From an uncultured Prevotella sp. (lineage in GTDB: Bacteria > Bacteroidota > Bacteroidia > Bacteroidales > Bacteroidaceae): DNA of 38,457 bases. The stretch lies in the NCBI GenBank assembly GCA_905235325.1, contig CAJOLE010000044.1, positions 1 through 38,457 on the forward strand, written 5' to 3'. This document shows positions 23,787 through 31,974 of the stretch, piece after piece. Made by a program: the position numbers and the translations under genes. Under the pieces are notes generated by a model. The model was given only the letters and a program-made list of their open reading frames with translations. It did no database searches and was not told the origin of the DNA. Every line of letters starts with the position of its first letter. The stretch's first letter is position 1.

Positions 23787-24587
23787 TCAGCAGGTATCGT
23801 CAATCCTGACGGAAAGCGTCCGGCTGTCGAAATGTATGCCCTGACGCTCAACGAAGAGTTTCAGCACACCCGCCTCGCCCAGCTCCTCGGGCGTGCCGAT
23901 GCTGAGGCCCTTGCCGGCATCCATCAGCCATATGCGGTCGGCTATCTGCAGGGCCAGTTCAAGGTCGTGGGTGGAGAGGAAGACGGTCTTCTGCTGCTCA
24001 CGGCTGATGCGCCTCAGCAGCAGCATCACCTCCACCTTGCTCGGGAAGTCGAGGAAGGCCGTCGGCTCGTCTAAGTAGATGATGGGCGTCTGCTGGGCCA
24101 GCGCCTTGGCTATCATCACCTTCTGCCGCTCGCCGTCCGACAGCGTGTCAACCAGCCGTGACGTGAGCTCCGTGACCCCCACCAACGCCAGCGACTCGTC
24201 GACGATGCGCAGGTCTTCTGCGGAGTTCGTGCCCCAGAAGCCGGTGTAGGGCGACCGGCCGAGGCTCACCAGCTCGCGGACGGTCATGTTCCTCACGTCG
24301 GCCTTCTCCGTCAGCACGACGCCGACGATGCGGCTCAGCTCCCTCGGGGTGTAGTCGTCAATGTCGCGGCCGACGGTCATGATGCGGCCCCCCAGCTTCG
24401 GCTGGAAGCCCGACAGCGTGCGAAGCAGCGTCGACTTGCCCACGCCGTTGGCCCCTATCAGACAGGTCAGCTCGCCCCGCCTGATGGCGGCACTGATACC
24501 TGCGGCAACCGTCTTCGTGCTGCTTCTCCTACGGTAGCCGATAGTCAGGTCTTCCAGCCTGACACCCTCGCTCACGTTGCTGCTCAT
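23787..24587 (-). CDS. ABC transporter ATP-binding protein (iron-siderophore/cobalamin type)
   Basis: A 266-residue ATPase subunit. It has a Walker A GANGVGKST, the signature LSDGERQ, a Walker B IIYLDEPTAFLD and the switch histidine in STHDLE. The sequence type and C-terminal tail place it with the FecE/BtuD/HmuV group, which powers import of iron-siderophores, haem or vitamin B12. The permease and binding-protein genes usually found with it are absent in the window, so it is either an orphan or has its partners elsewhere. Confidence 0.88.
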   Translation of the reverse strand: MSSNVSEGVRLEDLTIGYRRRSSTKTVAAGISAAIRRGELTCLIGANGVGKSTLLRTLSGFQPKLGGRIMTVGRDIDDYTPRELSRIVGVVLTEKADVRNMTVRELVSLGRSPYTGFWGTNSAEDLRIVDESLALVGVTELTSRLVDTLSDGERQKVMIAKALAQQTPIIYLDEPTAFLDFPSKVEVMLLLRRISREQQKTVFLSTHDLELALQIADRIWLMDAGKGLSIGTPEELGEAGVLKLFVERQGIHFDSRTLSVRIDDTC

Positions 24588-24626
24588 ATTGCTTTATGCC
24601 GTTGTTTCTGCATTTCTTGAACCTAT

Positions 24627-24664
24627 AAAAAAAAGCGACTGGAGCCCCGGCGGGCCTCCAGTCG
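24627..24664 (-). terminator. Intrinsic terminator of rpsT
   Basis: Read on the minus strand, a GC-rich stem (9 bp, one mismatch, 3 bp) with a small loop at 24664-24636 is followed by an eight-T run (24634-24627). It lies 28 nt after the rpsT stop codon, as expected for a Rho-independent terminator. Confidence 0.9.
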
Positions 24665-24692
24665 TGATGGTGTTGAGCCAACGGCCTGATGC

Positions 24693-24947
24693 TTATCCTA
24701 ACTTGTTGATATGCAGGCAAAGACTCGACTTCAGGTTGGCGGCCTTGTTCTTGTGGATGATGTTGGTCTTGGCCAGCTTGTCGAGCATCTTCTGCACCTT
24801 CGGGTACAGGGCGACGGCCTCTTCCTTGTTGGTCATGGCGCGCAGCTTACGGACGGCGTTGCGCATGGTCTTTGCGTAATACTTGTTGTGGATTGCTCTC
24901 TTCTTTTCCTGACGGATTCTCTTCAGGGATGATTTGTGGTTTGCCAT
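24693..24947 (-). CDS. rpsT: 30S ribosomal protein S20
   Basis: An 84-residue basic, helical protein of the small ribosomal subunit. It has the family start [12 protein letters not shown], the helix [20 protein letters not shown] and the end [18 protein letters not shown] 24947 is chosen because S20 always starts just before ANHKSS; upstream in-frame codons run through non-coding sequence. It lies 152 nt downstream of tRNA-Glu on the same strand, and the two may share a transcript, since I see no clear promoter between them. A strong terminator follows. Confidence 0.97.
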   Translation of the reverse strand: MANHKSSLKRIRQEKKRAIHNKYYAKTMRNAVRKLRAMTNKEEAVALYPKVQKMLDKLAKTNIIHKNKAANLKSSLCLHINKLG

Positions 24948-25098
24948 TTTTTTGTTTAATTGTTTGATGTTTGTTGTTAGTGCTGAAGCCTGTGGGTCTT
25001 GCGTCGCTTGCGACTGCCCTGGGCTGACTCTACTGAGCCGCCACCTTATCCCGACTGCTGCCGGTAGCACTTGGCTGTGCAGATGACAGATTTAGCAG

Positions 25099-25173
25099 TG
25101 GTAGTCCCTAGGAGAGTCGAACTCCTCTTTAGAGAATGAAAATCTCTCGTCCTAACCGATAGACGAAGGGACC
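25099..25173 (-). tRNA. tRNA-Glu (anticodon TTC)
   Basis: The minus strand folds into a full cloverleaf: acceptor GGTCCCT with AGGGACT, a D arm with CGGTTAGG, an anticodon loop TTTTCAT with TTC, and a T arm GGAGTTCGACTCTCC. A 3' CCA is encoded (25101-25099). The loop and the position-34 T identify glutamate. Confidence 0.96.
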
Positions 25174-25192
25174 AAAGTGTAAAAAGCGGGTG

Positions 25193-25223
25193 CAAAGGTA
25201 CGGCTTTTTTCTCAATTGGCCAA
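25193..25223 (-). promoter_or_regulatory. Promoter of tRNA-Glu
   Basis: On the minus strand TTG (25223-25221), a spacer of 20 and TACCTTTG (25200-25193) give a perfect consensus. It starts 20 nt upstream of the tRNA 5' end. Confidence 0.8.
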
Positions 25224-25224
25224 A

Positions 25225-25270
25225 TTTTCTTAAAGAAAAATGTGTTTTCCACTGAAAATAGCTAACTTTG
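25225..25270 (+). promoter_or_regulatory. Promoter of recO with upstream palindrome
   Basis: TAACTTTG (25263-25270) is a perfect -7 box 5 nt before the start codon, so the message is nearly leaderless. There is no TTG at -33. The palindrome TTTTCTTAAAGAAAA (25225-25239) is centred 31 bases upstream of this -7 box and 32 bases from the divergent tRNA-Glu -7 box. Confidence 0.6.
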
Positions 25271-25275
25271 CACCT

Positions 25276-26010
25276 ATGAACACCAAGACTGCGGCACTTG
25301 TGCTGCATAGTTTCAAGTATGGCGAGACGCGGATGATTGTTGATATGTACACCCGCGCCTGCGGAAGGCTGTCGTTTGTCGTACAGTTGCCAAAGACTGC
25401 GCGGGGCAGGCTGAAGAAGCAACTGTTCCAGCCGCTGACGCTGCTTGACATCGAGACCGACGTGCGCCCACGAGTTCAGTTGCTGAAACTGCACAATGCC
25501 GCCATCGCCATACCGCTGCCTTCCCTCCAGACGAATCCCGCTAAGCTTTCTGTAGCGCTCTTCCTGTCTGAATTCTTATACCACGCACTGAAGGGTGAGC
25601 AGCAGAATGAGCCGATGTTCGACTATATTGCTGCCAGTCTGCAGTGGCTTGACGGTGCGGACGGCCACGTGGCGAATTTCCACCTCGTCTTCCTGATGCG
25701 ACTGGCCCGCTTCTTAGGCTTCTCTCCCAATCTTGACGACTACCGGCCGGGCTGCTTTTTCGACCTGCGCGCCTCGTCGTTCTGTATGCAGCCGCCCGTC
25801 CACCGCGATCTGCTGCTGCCCGAGGAGGCCGAGAAGGTGCAGCTGATGATGCGCATGGACTACCCGACAATGCACATCTTCCGCCTGTCGCGGCAGGACC
25901 GCAGCCGCCTGTTGGAGATTGCCCTTTCCTACTATCGCATCCATCTGCCCGCCTTCCCCGAGCTGAAGTCGCTCGCTGTGCTGCAGGCAATATGGGGGGC
26001 CGAGCAGTAG
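25276..26010 (+). CDS. recO: DNA repair protein RecO
   Basis: A 244-residue mediator that helps load RecA onto gapped DNA in the RecFOR pathway. The N-terminal OB fold begins KTAALVLHSFKYGETRMIVDMYT, continues with GRLSFVVQLPK and is followed by the helical domain (LSEFLYHALKGE, FLMRLARFLGFSPN). The four cysteine zinc site seen in some RecO proteins is not present, as is usual in Bacteroidales. I chose ATG 25276, because an in-frame ATG at 25240 lies upstream of the -7 box. Confidence 0.93.
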   Translation: MNTKTAALVLHSFKYGETRMIVDMYTRACGRLSFVVQLPKTARGRLKKQLFQPLTLLDIETDVRPRVQLLKLHNAAIAIPLPSLQTNPAKLSVALFLSEFLYHALKGEQQNEPMFDYIAASLQWLDGADGHVANFHLVFLMRLARFLGFSPNLDDYRPGCFFDLRASSFCMQPPVHRDLLLPEEAEKVQLMMRMDYPTMHIFRLSRQDRSRLLEIALSYYRIHLPAFPELKSLAVLQAIWGAEQ

Positions 26011-26051
26011 CACCAGAGTAGCGGCAGAGGCGGCGACAGCAAAAAAAACTG

Positions 26052-26092
26052 TATCTTTGTGGCTTGTTTGTCAGGGAAAAGTTGTACCTTTG
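26052..26092 (+). promoter_or_regulatory. Two tandem -7 boxes before the lipoprotein gene
   Basis: TATCTTTG (26052-26059) and TACCTTTG (26085-26092) both match TAnnTTTG exactly, 33 bases apart. A TTG at 26064-26066 is 18 bases before the second box. The gene may have two promoters. Confidence 0.6.
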
Positions 26093-26125
26093 CACCGCAA
26101 ACAAACAATCAAGACGAAGTCAGTG

Positions 26126-27277
26126 ATGAAGACCATTAAGAAGCTCTTTTTGTGCAGTGCGGCCGCAATGATGGCCGCTTGCAACGGTAATAAGTTCCAT
26201 GTGCAGGGCGAGGTGACAGGTGCCGCCGACTCAGTGCTCTATTTCGAGCATGTCGGTCTGAACGGCATAGAGGAGACGGGGCGTGTGACGCTCGACAAGA
26301 ACGGGCAGTTTGAGTTCAGCGGCGAGGCTCCCGATGCTCCTGACTTCTACCGCCTGCGCATCAGCGACCAGATTATCAACGTTGCCATCGACTCCACGGA
26401 GACCATTACCGTCAAGGCGCGCTATCCGCAGATGGCAACCATCTACGACGTGGAAGGTTCGGCAAACAACCAGAAAATCAAGGAACTTGCCTTGAAACAG
26501 ATAGACTTCCAGGAGCGCGTCATCGCACTTGAGGGCAGCGGCAGTCTGACGAATGACGAACTCCGCGACTCGCTTCAGCGTATGCTTGACCGTTACAAGG
26601 AAGACGTGAAGCGTGACTATATCTATAAGGAGCCTTACCGGAGCTATGCCTACTTTGCTCTGTTCCAGACGTTAGGCCCGTGGCTCATCTTCGACCCCAA
26701 GAACAATTCAGACGACGTGAGGGTGTTCGCTGCCGTGGCCACCAGCTGGGACACGTTCTATCCCGGTGCCGAGCGCGGCGAGAACCTGCATAACATTGCC
26801 ATCGAGGGCATGAAGAACATCCGTATCCTGGAGGCCAGGCAACATGCTCAGACGATTGACGGGAGCAAGATCGTGGAGTCGGGCGTGATTGAAGTACTGC
26901 TGAAGGACAACCGTGGCCGTATGCAGCGGCTGACTGACCAGAAGGGCAAGGTTGTGCTGCTCGACTTCCATGTCTTCGGACTGGCCGACTCGCCGAAGCG
27001 CATACTCTCGCTCCGCGAGTACTATAACAAATACCACGCACAGGGGCTGGAGATATTCCAGGTGTCGCTCGACAAGGATGAGCACTTCTGGAAGCAGATG
27101 ACCGATGCGCTGCCTTGGATCTCCGTCCGCGACGCCGAGGGCTCCGCCTCGCCGCTCCTGGTGTCGTATAACATCCAGACGCTGCCGGAGTTCTTCCTCA
27201 TCGACCGCCAGAACAACCTCGTGAAGCGGTCAAGTCAGATAGAGAATCTGGACGCAGAAATCAAGGCTCTGCTTTAG
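26126..27277 (+). CDS. Lipoprotein with DUF4369 and thioredoxin-like domains, lacking the CxxC
   Basis: A 383-residue predicted lipoprotein with lipobox MAAC (Cys19) after a signal segment. The N-terminal domain (about 25-115) is DUF4369-like, with FHVQGEVTGAADSVLYFEH and YRLRISDQIINVAIDS. A helical middle follows, then a TlpA-like thioredoxin fold from about residue 245 (GKVVLLDFHVFGLADSPKRI, later LPEFFLIDRQNN). At the place where TlpA proteins carry WCxPC, the sequence reads HVFGLADSPK, so the redox cysteines are missing. It cannot be a classical thiol oxidoreductase. It is in the cell envelope, and its role is unknown. Confidence 0.85.
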   Translation: MKTIKKLFLCSAAAMMAACNGNKFHVQGEVTGAADSVLYFEHVGLNGIEETGRVTLDKNGQFEFSGEAPDAPDFYRLRISDQIINVAIDSTETITVKARYPQMATIYDVEGSANNQKIKELALKQIDFQERVIALEGSGSLTNDELRDSLQRMLDRYKEDVKRDYIYKEPYRSYAYFALFQTLGPWLIFDPKNNSDDVRVFAAVATSWDTFYPGAERGENLHNIAIEGMKNIRILEARQHAQTIDGSKIVESGVIEVLLKDNRGRMQRLTDQKGKVVLLDFHVFGLADSPKRILSLREYYNKYHAQGLEIFQVSLDKDEHFWKQMTDALPWISVRDAEGSASPLLVSYNIQTLPEFFLIDRQNNLVKRSSQIENLDAEIKALL

Positions 27278-28098
27278 AACGTCTGCAGCCACGCCTTCAA
27301 CTCCAGCACCATCTCAATGTGGTAGTTGAACGACTCGCGGTAGCCCCAGCCGTGGCCGCCGTTCGGGTAGACGTGGAGCGTGGCTGGCACGTCGTGACGG
27401 CAGCATTCCAGGTAGTAATTGACACCGTTGGCGGGCTGAACGACAGTGTCGTCGTCGCTCAGCGCAATGAAGGCGCGAGGAGTGACGCGCGTCACCTGCT
27501 GCTCGCTGCAGAACTGCCGCTCCAGCTTCTTCTTGGGGTTTTTGCCCAAGAGGTTGTCGTGCGACCCCATGTGGGTGTAGGCAGGATCCATCGTGATGAC
27601 GGGGTAGAACAATATCTGGAAGTTGGGCGCTGCATCGCCCTTCGACTGCGTTGCCACCGTAGAGGCCAGATGCCCGCCGGCCGAACTGCCCATGATGCCC
27701 ACCTGCTGCGGGTCGATGTTCCACGTCTTGGCATTCCTTCGCACCAGTCTGACAGCTTCCTCGGCATCGCTGACGGGCACCTCGTAGTTGCCGCGCGGCA
27801 TACGGTACTTCAGCACGATGACGGCAACGCCCTCGCGGTTGAAGAACGGTGCCCAGTCGGTGCCCTCATGCTGCATGGCCAGATGAGAGTAGCCGCCTCC
27901 GGGACAGATGACGACGGCACGCCCCGACGCCTTCTTGGCATTGGGAAGGAATACGGTCACCTGCGCTGTGTCGGTCAGGTTGCCGTTTGTGTTGGGAGCC
28001 CCGTCGGGCCACAGGTTGTAGGTTTTGCCCTGCTGGGCCGCTGCGCTCATTGCCATCATGGTCATAGCTGTCATCAGTAGTAGCTTAAATGTCTTCAT
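27274..28098 (-). CDS. Secreted alpha/beta hydrolase (acetyl-xylan-esterase-like)
   Basis: A 274-residue exported alpha/beta-hydrolase. The signal peptide is at residues 1-22 (LLLMTAMTMMAMSAAAQ). The oxyanion motif PGGGYSHLA, the nucleophile elbow GSSAGGHLA (the first Ser after Gly-Ser), the acid in LSDDDTVVQP and the histidine in GGHGWGY are all present. This pattern is common in carbohydrate esterases that deacetylate xylan, but the substrate is not proven. It is convergent and overlaps the lipoprotein gene by 4 nt, and divergent from the S41 protease gene with its own -7 box. Confidence 0.88.
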   Translation of the reverse strand: MKTFKLLLMTAMTMMAMSAAAQQGKTYNLWPDGAPNTNGNLTDTAQVTVFLPNAKKASGRAVVICPGGGYSHLAMQHEGTDWAPFFNREGVAVIVLKYRMPRGNYEVPVSDAEEAVRLVRRNAKTWNIDPQQVGIMGSSAGGHLASTVATQSKGDAAPNFQILFYPVITMDPAYTHMGSHDNLLGKNPKKKLERQFCSEQQVTRVTPRAFIALSDDDTVVQPANGVNYYLECCRHDVPATLHVYPNGGHGWGYRESFNYHIEMVLELKAWLQTF

Positions 28099-28123
28099 CG
28101 CGTCTTTTTATTAGTTTTGCGTG

Positions 28124-28131
28124 CAAAGTTA
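28124..28131 (-). promoter_or_regulatory. -7 box of the esterase gene
   Basis: On the minus strand TAACTTTG (28131-28124) is a perfect TAnnTTTG, 25 nt before ATG 28098. No TTG is visible at the expected -33 distance. Confidence 0.6.
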
Positions 28132-28195
28132 CTACAAAAAACATAAAAAACGAAAAATATTCAGTCTTTTATTCTTTTATTCCTTCAATAATATG

Positions 28196-28203
28196 TAACT
28201 TTG
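28196..28203 (+). promoter_or_regulatory. -7 box of the S41 protease gene
   Basis: TAACTTTG is a perfect TAnnTTTG, 31 nt before ATG 28235. The expected -33 TTG is not present. Confidence 0.6.
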
Positions 28204-28234
28204 CAGTCCTTTCAGAGACAATAAGCCAGTGATA

Positions 28235-29995
28235 ATGAAAAGATATTTTACCCCTCTGCTCTTGCTGTTCCTCCCGCTGCTTGGCAGTGCCCAAAAGAAC
28301 CACAACCTCGACGTAGCCAAGAACCTCGACATCTTCAACCAGCTCTACAAGAACCTGGATATGGTCTACGTTGACACCCTGAACCCCAACGAGGTCATCG
28401 GCACGGGTATCAAGGCCATGCTCCGCTCCCTTGACCCCTATACCGAATATTACCCCGAGAGCGAGGGCAAGGACCTGAAGATGATGCTCACGGGAAAGTA
28501 TGCCGGCATCGGTGCGCTGATCCGGTACCACCAGAAGCTGAAGCGGGTCGTCGTCGATGAGCCTTACGAGCACATGCCGGCCGCAGAGGTGGGGCTGAAG
28601 AAGGGCGACATCATCCTGAGTATAGACGACTCCGTCATGACCGACAAGGACGTGAGCTACGTCAGCAGCCATCTGCGCGGCGATGCCGGCACCAGTTTCG
28701 TCGTGAAAGTGCTGCGCCCCACCACGGGCAAGAATATGAGCATCAAGATGACGCGCCGCGCCATCAAGCTGCCCGAACTGCCCTATTACGGTATGCTGGA
28801 GGGCGGCGTGGGATATATCAATCTGAACCAGTTCACCGAGGGGTGCGCCAAGGAGGTGCGGCGTGCCTTCATCGACCTGAAGAAGCAGGGCGCCACGTCG
28901 CTTGTCTTCGACCTGCGCAGCAACGGCGGCGGCTCCGAGATGGAGGCTGTCGACATTGTGAACCTCTGGGTGGGCAAGGGCCAGACCATTGTTGAGAACC
29001 GCGGTAAGGTAAGCCAGGCCAGCCACACCTACAAGACCCGTCTTGAGCCTGTCGATACGGTCATGCCCTTGGCGGTGCTGGTCAACGGCGAGACGGCCTC
29101 GGCCAGCGAGATTACCAGCGGTGCCTTGCAAGACTTAGACCGCGCAATAATCTTAGGTACGCGCACATACGGGAAAGGACTGGTGCAGGTGCCGTTCGAC
29201 ATGCCCTACAACACGAACCTGAAAGTCACCACCTCTAAATACTATATACCAAGCGGACGCTGTATCCAGGCTATCAACTACCGGCGCAACGGCTCCGGCG
29301 GCTATCGTGAGCGCGTGCCCGACTCGCTGACACACGTCTTCTACACTGCCCGTGGGCGAGAGGTGCGCGATGGCGGCGGCATCAAGCCCGATGTCGAGCT
29401 GCACAACGACACCTTGCCCAACATTGCCTATTATCTCTCCGCCTCGGGACAAGACTCCACAGAGGTGATGTTCGACTGGGTGGTCGACTATATCAGCAAA
29501 CATCCCGCGATAGCTCCGCCCCGGGAGTTCCGCCTCTCTGACGCCGACTTCGCCGACTTCAAGCAGCGCGTCATCAAGAGCGGCTTCACCTACGACCCCG
29601 TGAGCCAGAAGCAGCTGAAGGAACTGGTAGCCACGGCCAAGGCCGAGGGCTACTATGAGCAGGCCAAGGATGCCTTCGACCTGCTGGAGAGCAAACTCAG
29701 GCACGACGTCGTCACGGACATCGACAAGCACAATGACATCCTGCGCCAGATGCTGGAGCTCGACATCATTGCCGCCTACTACTACCAGGCAGGAAGCATC
29801 GAGGCCGGTCTGCAGCACGACAAGCAGCTGAAGGAGGCCGTCCGGCTGCTGCAGTCGCCCGAGGAGTACCGCCGGCTGCTAACCCCCAAGAAGACAAAGG
29901 AAACGACATCCGTCATTCAGCTGCCGCAACAGCCAGCGGCTCCTGTCGCGCTTAAAAAGAGCCCCGCCAAGACGGTTTTTGACGCTCTTGCATGA
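28235..29995 (+). CDS. S41 family C-terminal processing peptidase
   Basis: A 586-residue exported serine protease of the Ctp/Tsp type. A signal peptide (LLLLFLPLLGSAQ) is followed by a helical region, a PDZ domain at about 85-175 (GKYAGIGALIRYHQKLKRVVV, then LKKGDIILSIDD) and the S41 core with LRSNGGGSEMEAV. The catalytic serine lies in NGETASASEITSG, and the lysine of the Ser-Lys dyad in TRTYGKGLVQVP. The Bacteroidetes form has a C-terminal extension of about 200 residues, as here. I chose ATG 28235 over GTG 28229 because of the signal peptide. It acts in the periplasm on misfolded or maturing proteins. Confidence 0.92.
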   Translation: MKRYFTPLLLLFLPLLGSAQKNHNLDVAKNLDIFNQLYKNLDMVYVDTLNPNEVIGTGIKAMLRSLDPYTEYYPESEGKDLKMMLTGKYAGIGALIRYHQKLKRVVVDEPYEHMPAAEVGLKKGDIILSIDDSVMTDKDVSYVSSHLRGDAGTSFVVKVLRPTTGKNMSIKMTRRAIKLPELPYYGMLEGGVGYINLNQFTEGCAKEVRRAFIDLKKQGATSLVFDLRSNGGGSEMEAVDIVNLWVGKGQTIVENRGKVSQASHTYKTRLEPVDTVMPLAVLVNGETASASEITSGALQDLDRAIILGTRTYGKGLVQVPFDMPYNTNLKVTTSKYYIPSGRCIQAINYRRNGSGGYRERVPDSLTHVFYTARGREVRDGGGIKPDVELHNDTLPNIAYYLSASGQDSTEVMFDWVVDYISKHPAIAPPREFRLSDADFADFKQRVIKSGFTYDPVSQKQLKELVATAKAEGYYEQAKDAFDLLESKLRHDVVTDIDKHNDILRQMLELDIIAAYYYQAGSIEAGLQHDKQLKEAVRLLQSPEEYRRLLTPKKTKETTSVIQLPQQPAAPVALKKSPAKTVFDALA

Positions 29996-30012
29996 AAAAA
30001 GAGCGTAAAAGT

Positions 30013-30043
30013 TTGGCGGTTTCGGAAAATCTTCGTACCTTTG
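30013..30043 (+). promoter_or_regulatory. Promoter of rimP-nusA-infB
   Basis: TTG 30013-30015, a spacer of 20 and TACCTTTG 30036-30043 are a full consensus match. The transcript has a leader of about 60 nt before the rimP start at 30108. Confidence 0.8.
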
Positions 30044-30059
30044 CACCGTTCAGTGGAAT

Positions 30060-30086
30060 GAGAGGCCCGGCAGGGTCTCTCTTTTT
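30060..30086 (+). terminator. Terminator-like hairpin in the rimP leader (possible attenuator)
   Basis: GAGAGGCCC (30060-30068) pairs with GGGTCTCTC (30073-30081) as 9 bp with one G-U and a GGCA loop, followed at once by TTTTT (30082-30086). It lies between the rimP promoter and the rimP start, so it can end transcription of the operon early. It could instead be a terminator for the S41 gene. Confidence 0.65.
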
Positions 30087-30107
30087 CATTATAATTTACG
30101 CATTTAG

Positions 30108-30575
30108 ATGATAAACAAAGAAGTAGTAAAGACATTTGTGGAAGAGTGGTTGCAGACGAGCGACTACTTCCTGGTAGACATCATTTTCGGGGCCGACGAC
30201 CGTATAGTGATAGAGATCGACCATGCCGACGGCGTGTGGATTGAAGACTGCGCCGAACTGAGCCGTTTCCTGCAAGGGAAGCTGGGCGACGAGCTGGGCG
30301 ACTACGAGCTGGAGGTCGGCTCAGCCGGCCTAGGCCAGCCTTTCAAGGTGGAACAGCAGTACAAGAACCACGTCGGCGACGAAGTGGAGGTGCTGCAGCT
30401 TGACGGCCAGAAGCTGAAAGGCGTTCTGAAAACGGTTGACGGCCGCAACTTTACCGTCACCGTCCAGGAGAAGCAGACCGTTGAGGGCAAGAAGCGCCCC
30501 GTCATCGTCGACATCGACAAGACCTTCTCGATGGATGAGGTCAAGTCGGTGAAATACCTGTTAGCATTCAAATAA
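30108..30575 (+). CDS. rimP: Ribosome maturation factor RimP
   Basis: A 155-residue factor for 30S subunit assembly. The N-terminal alpha/beta domain has DYFLVDIIFGADDRIVIEID and the family motif CAELSRFLQ, then YELEVGSAGLGQPFKVEQQY, where the canonical SPG is SAG. The C-terminal SH3-like domain covers about 90-155. It is the first gene of rimP-nusA-infB, a classical order in bacteria, with 12 nt to nusA. Confidence 0.93.
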   Translation: MINKEVVKTFVEEWLQTSDYFLVDIIFGADDRIVIEIDHADGVWIEDCAELSRFLQGKLGDELGDYELEVGSAGLGQPFKVEQQYKNHVGDEVEVLQLDGQKLKGVLKTVDGRNFTVTVQEKQTVEGKKRPVIVDIDKTFSMDEVKSVKYLLAFK

Positions 30576-30587
30576 AAACAAAAATAA

Positions 30588-31847
30588 ATGGCAACAAAGA
30601 AAGATGCGAAAGGCCCCTCAATGATTGAGACCTTTCAGGAATTTAAGGAAACGAAGAACATTGACCGCACCACGCTGGTCAGCGTGCTCGAAGAAAGCTT
30701 CCGCAACGTCATCGCCAAGATGTTCGGGTCGGACGAGAACTTCGACGTAATCGTAAACCCCGACAAGGGCGACTTCGAAATCCACCGCAACCGCATCGTT
30801 GTGGAGGACGGCAACGTCAAGGACGAGAACAAGGAGATAGCCCTGAGCGAGGCCCAGAAGATAGAGCCCGACTACGAGGTGGGCGAGGAGGTCAGCGAGG
30901 AGGTAGACTTCCAGAAGTTCGGCCGCCGCGCCATCCTGAACCTGCGCCAGACGCTGGCTTCGAAGATACTGGAGCTGGAGCACGACTCGCTGTACCAGAA
31001 GTACAAGGACAAGGTGAACACCGTCGTCAGCGGCGAGGTCTACCAGATGTGGAAGCGCGAAGTGCTGCTGATAGACGACGAGGGCAACGAACTGCACCTG
31101 CCGAAGTCGGAGCAGATACCTGCCGACAACTACCACAAGGGCGAGACCGTTCGCGCCATCGTCAAGGAGGTGCAGAACGAGAACAACAACCCGCGCATCA
31201 TTCTCTCGCGCACCAGCCCCGTGTTCCTGGAGCGCCTGTTGGAGGCCGAAGTCCCCGAGATCAACGACGGGCTGATTACCATCAAGCGCGTGGCCCGTAT
31301 GCCGGGCGAGCGCGCGAAGATAGCCGTCGAGAGCTACGACGAGCGCATCGACCCGGTGGGTGCCTGCGTCGGCGTGAAGGGCAGCCGTGTCCACGGCATC
31401 GTCCGCGAGCTCGGCGGCGAGAACATCGACGTCATCAACTACACCAGCAACACCCAGCTCTTCATCCAGCGCGCGCTGTCGCCCGCCAAGGTCAGCAGCA
31501 TCACGCTCGACGAGGAGAACCACAAGGCCGAGGTCTACCTGCAGCCCGAGGAGGTGAGCCTGGCCATCGGTAAGGGTGGTATGAACATCAAGCTGGCCTC
31601 GATGCTGACAGAGCACACCATCGACGTGTTCCGCGTGGTCAGCGAGGGAACCGAGGACGAGGACATCTATCTGGACGAGTTCTCCGACGAGATCGACCAG
31701 TGGATCATCGACTCCATCAAGGCCATCGGTCTCGACACGGCCAAGGCCGTGCTCAATGCCCCGCGCGAGATGCTCATCGAGAAGGCCGACCTCGAGGAGG
31801 AGACCGTCGACGAGATACTGAACATACTCCGCGCAGAATTCGAATGA
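30588..31847 (+). CDS. nusA: Transcription termination/antitermination factor NusA
   Basis: A 419-residue RNA-polymerase-binding factor. Domains in order are the N-terminal domain (MIETFQEFKETKNID), S1 (about 135-205, VVSGEVYQMWKREVLLID), KH1 (about 230-300, DPVGACVGVKGSRVHGIVREL) and KH2 (about 305-375, EEVSLAIGKGGMNIKLAS), then a short helical C-terminal part (AVLNAPREMLIEKADL, EETVDEILNILRAEFE). It pauses or terminates transcription and works with ribosomal RNA antitermination. It precedes infB by 127 nt, an unusually wide gap for the operon. Confidence 0.97.
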   Translation: MATKKDAKGPSMIETFQEFKETKNIDRTTLVSVLEESFRNVIAKMFGSDENFDVIVNPDKGDFEIHRNRIVVEDGNVKDENKEIALSEAQKIEPDYEVGEEVSEEVDFQKFGRRAILNLRQTLASKILELEHDSLYQKYKDKVNTVVSGEVYQMWKREVLLIDDEGNELHLPKSEQIPADNYHKGETVRAIVKEVQNENNNPRIILSRTSPVFLERLLEAEVPEINDGLITIKRVARMPGERAKIAVESYDERIDPVGACVGVKGSRVHGIVRELGGENIDVINYTSNTQLFIQRALSPAKVSSITLDEENHKAEVYLQPEEVSLAIGKGGMNIKLASMLTEHTIDVFRVVSEGTEDEDIYLDEFSDEIDQWIIDSIKAIGLDTAKAVLNAPREMLIEKADLEEETVDEILNILRAEFE

Positions 31848-31974
31848 CAAAGTCCCCTCTGTCAGGGGGGCGGGGGCCTGGACAAGCGCAGGCCGCCACG
31901 CAAAACATTAATATAAAGAAAGGGTCTGGTCTACGCTTGTTCAGACTCCAACCCCTAATTTACGGGGCTTGACT

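Noticed and set aside
24961..25098. Non-coding RNA gene between rpsT and tRNA-Glu
   Set aside because: Only one short 5-bp hairpin (25003-25014) is visible. There is no promoter or terminator, so it is more simply the leader of rpsT or the tRNA trailer.
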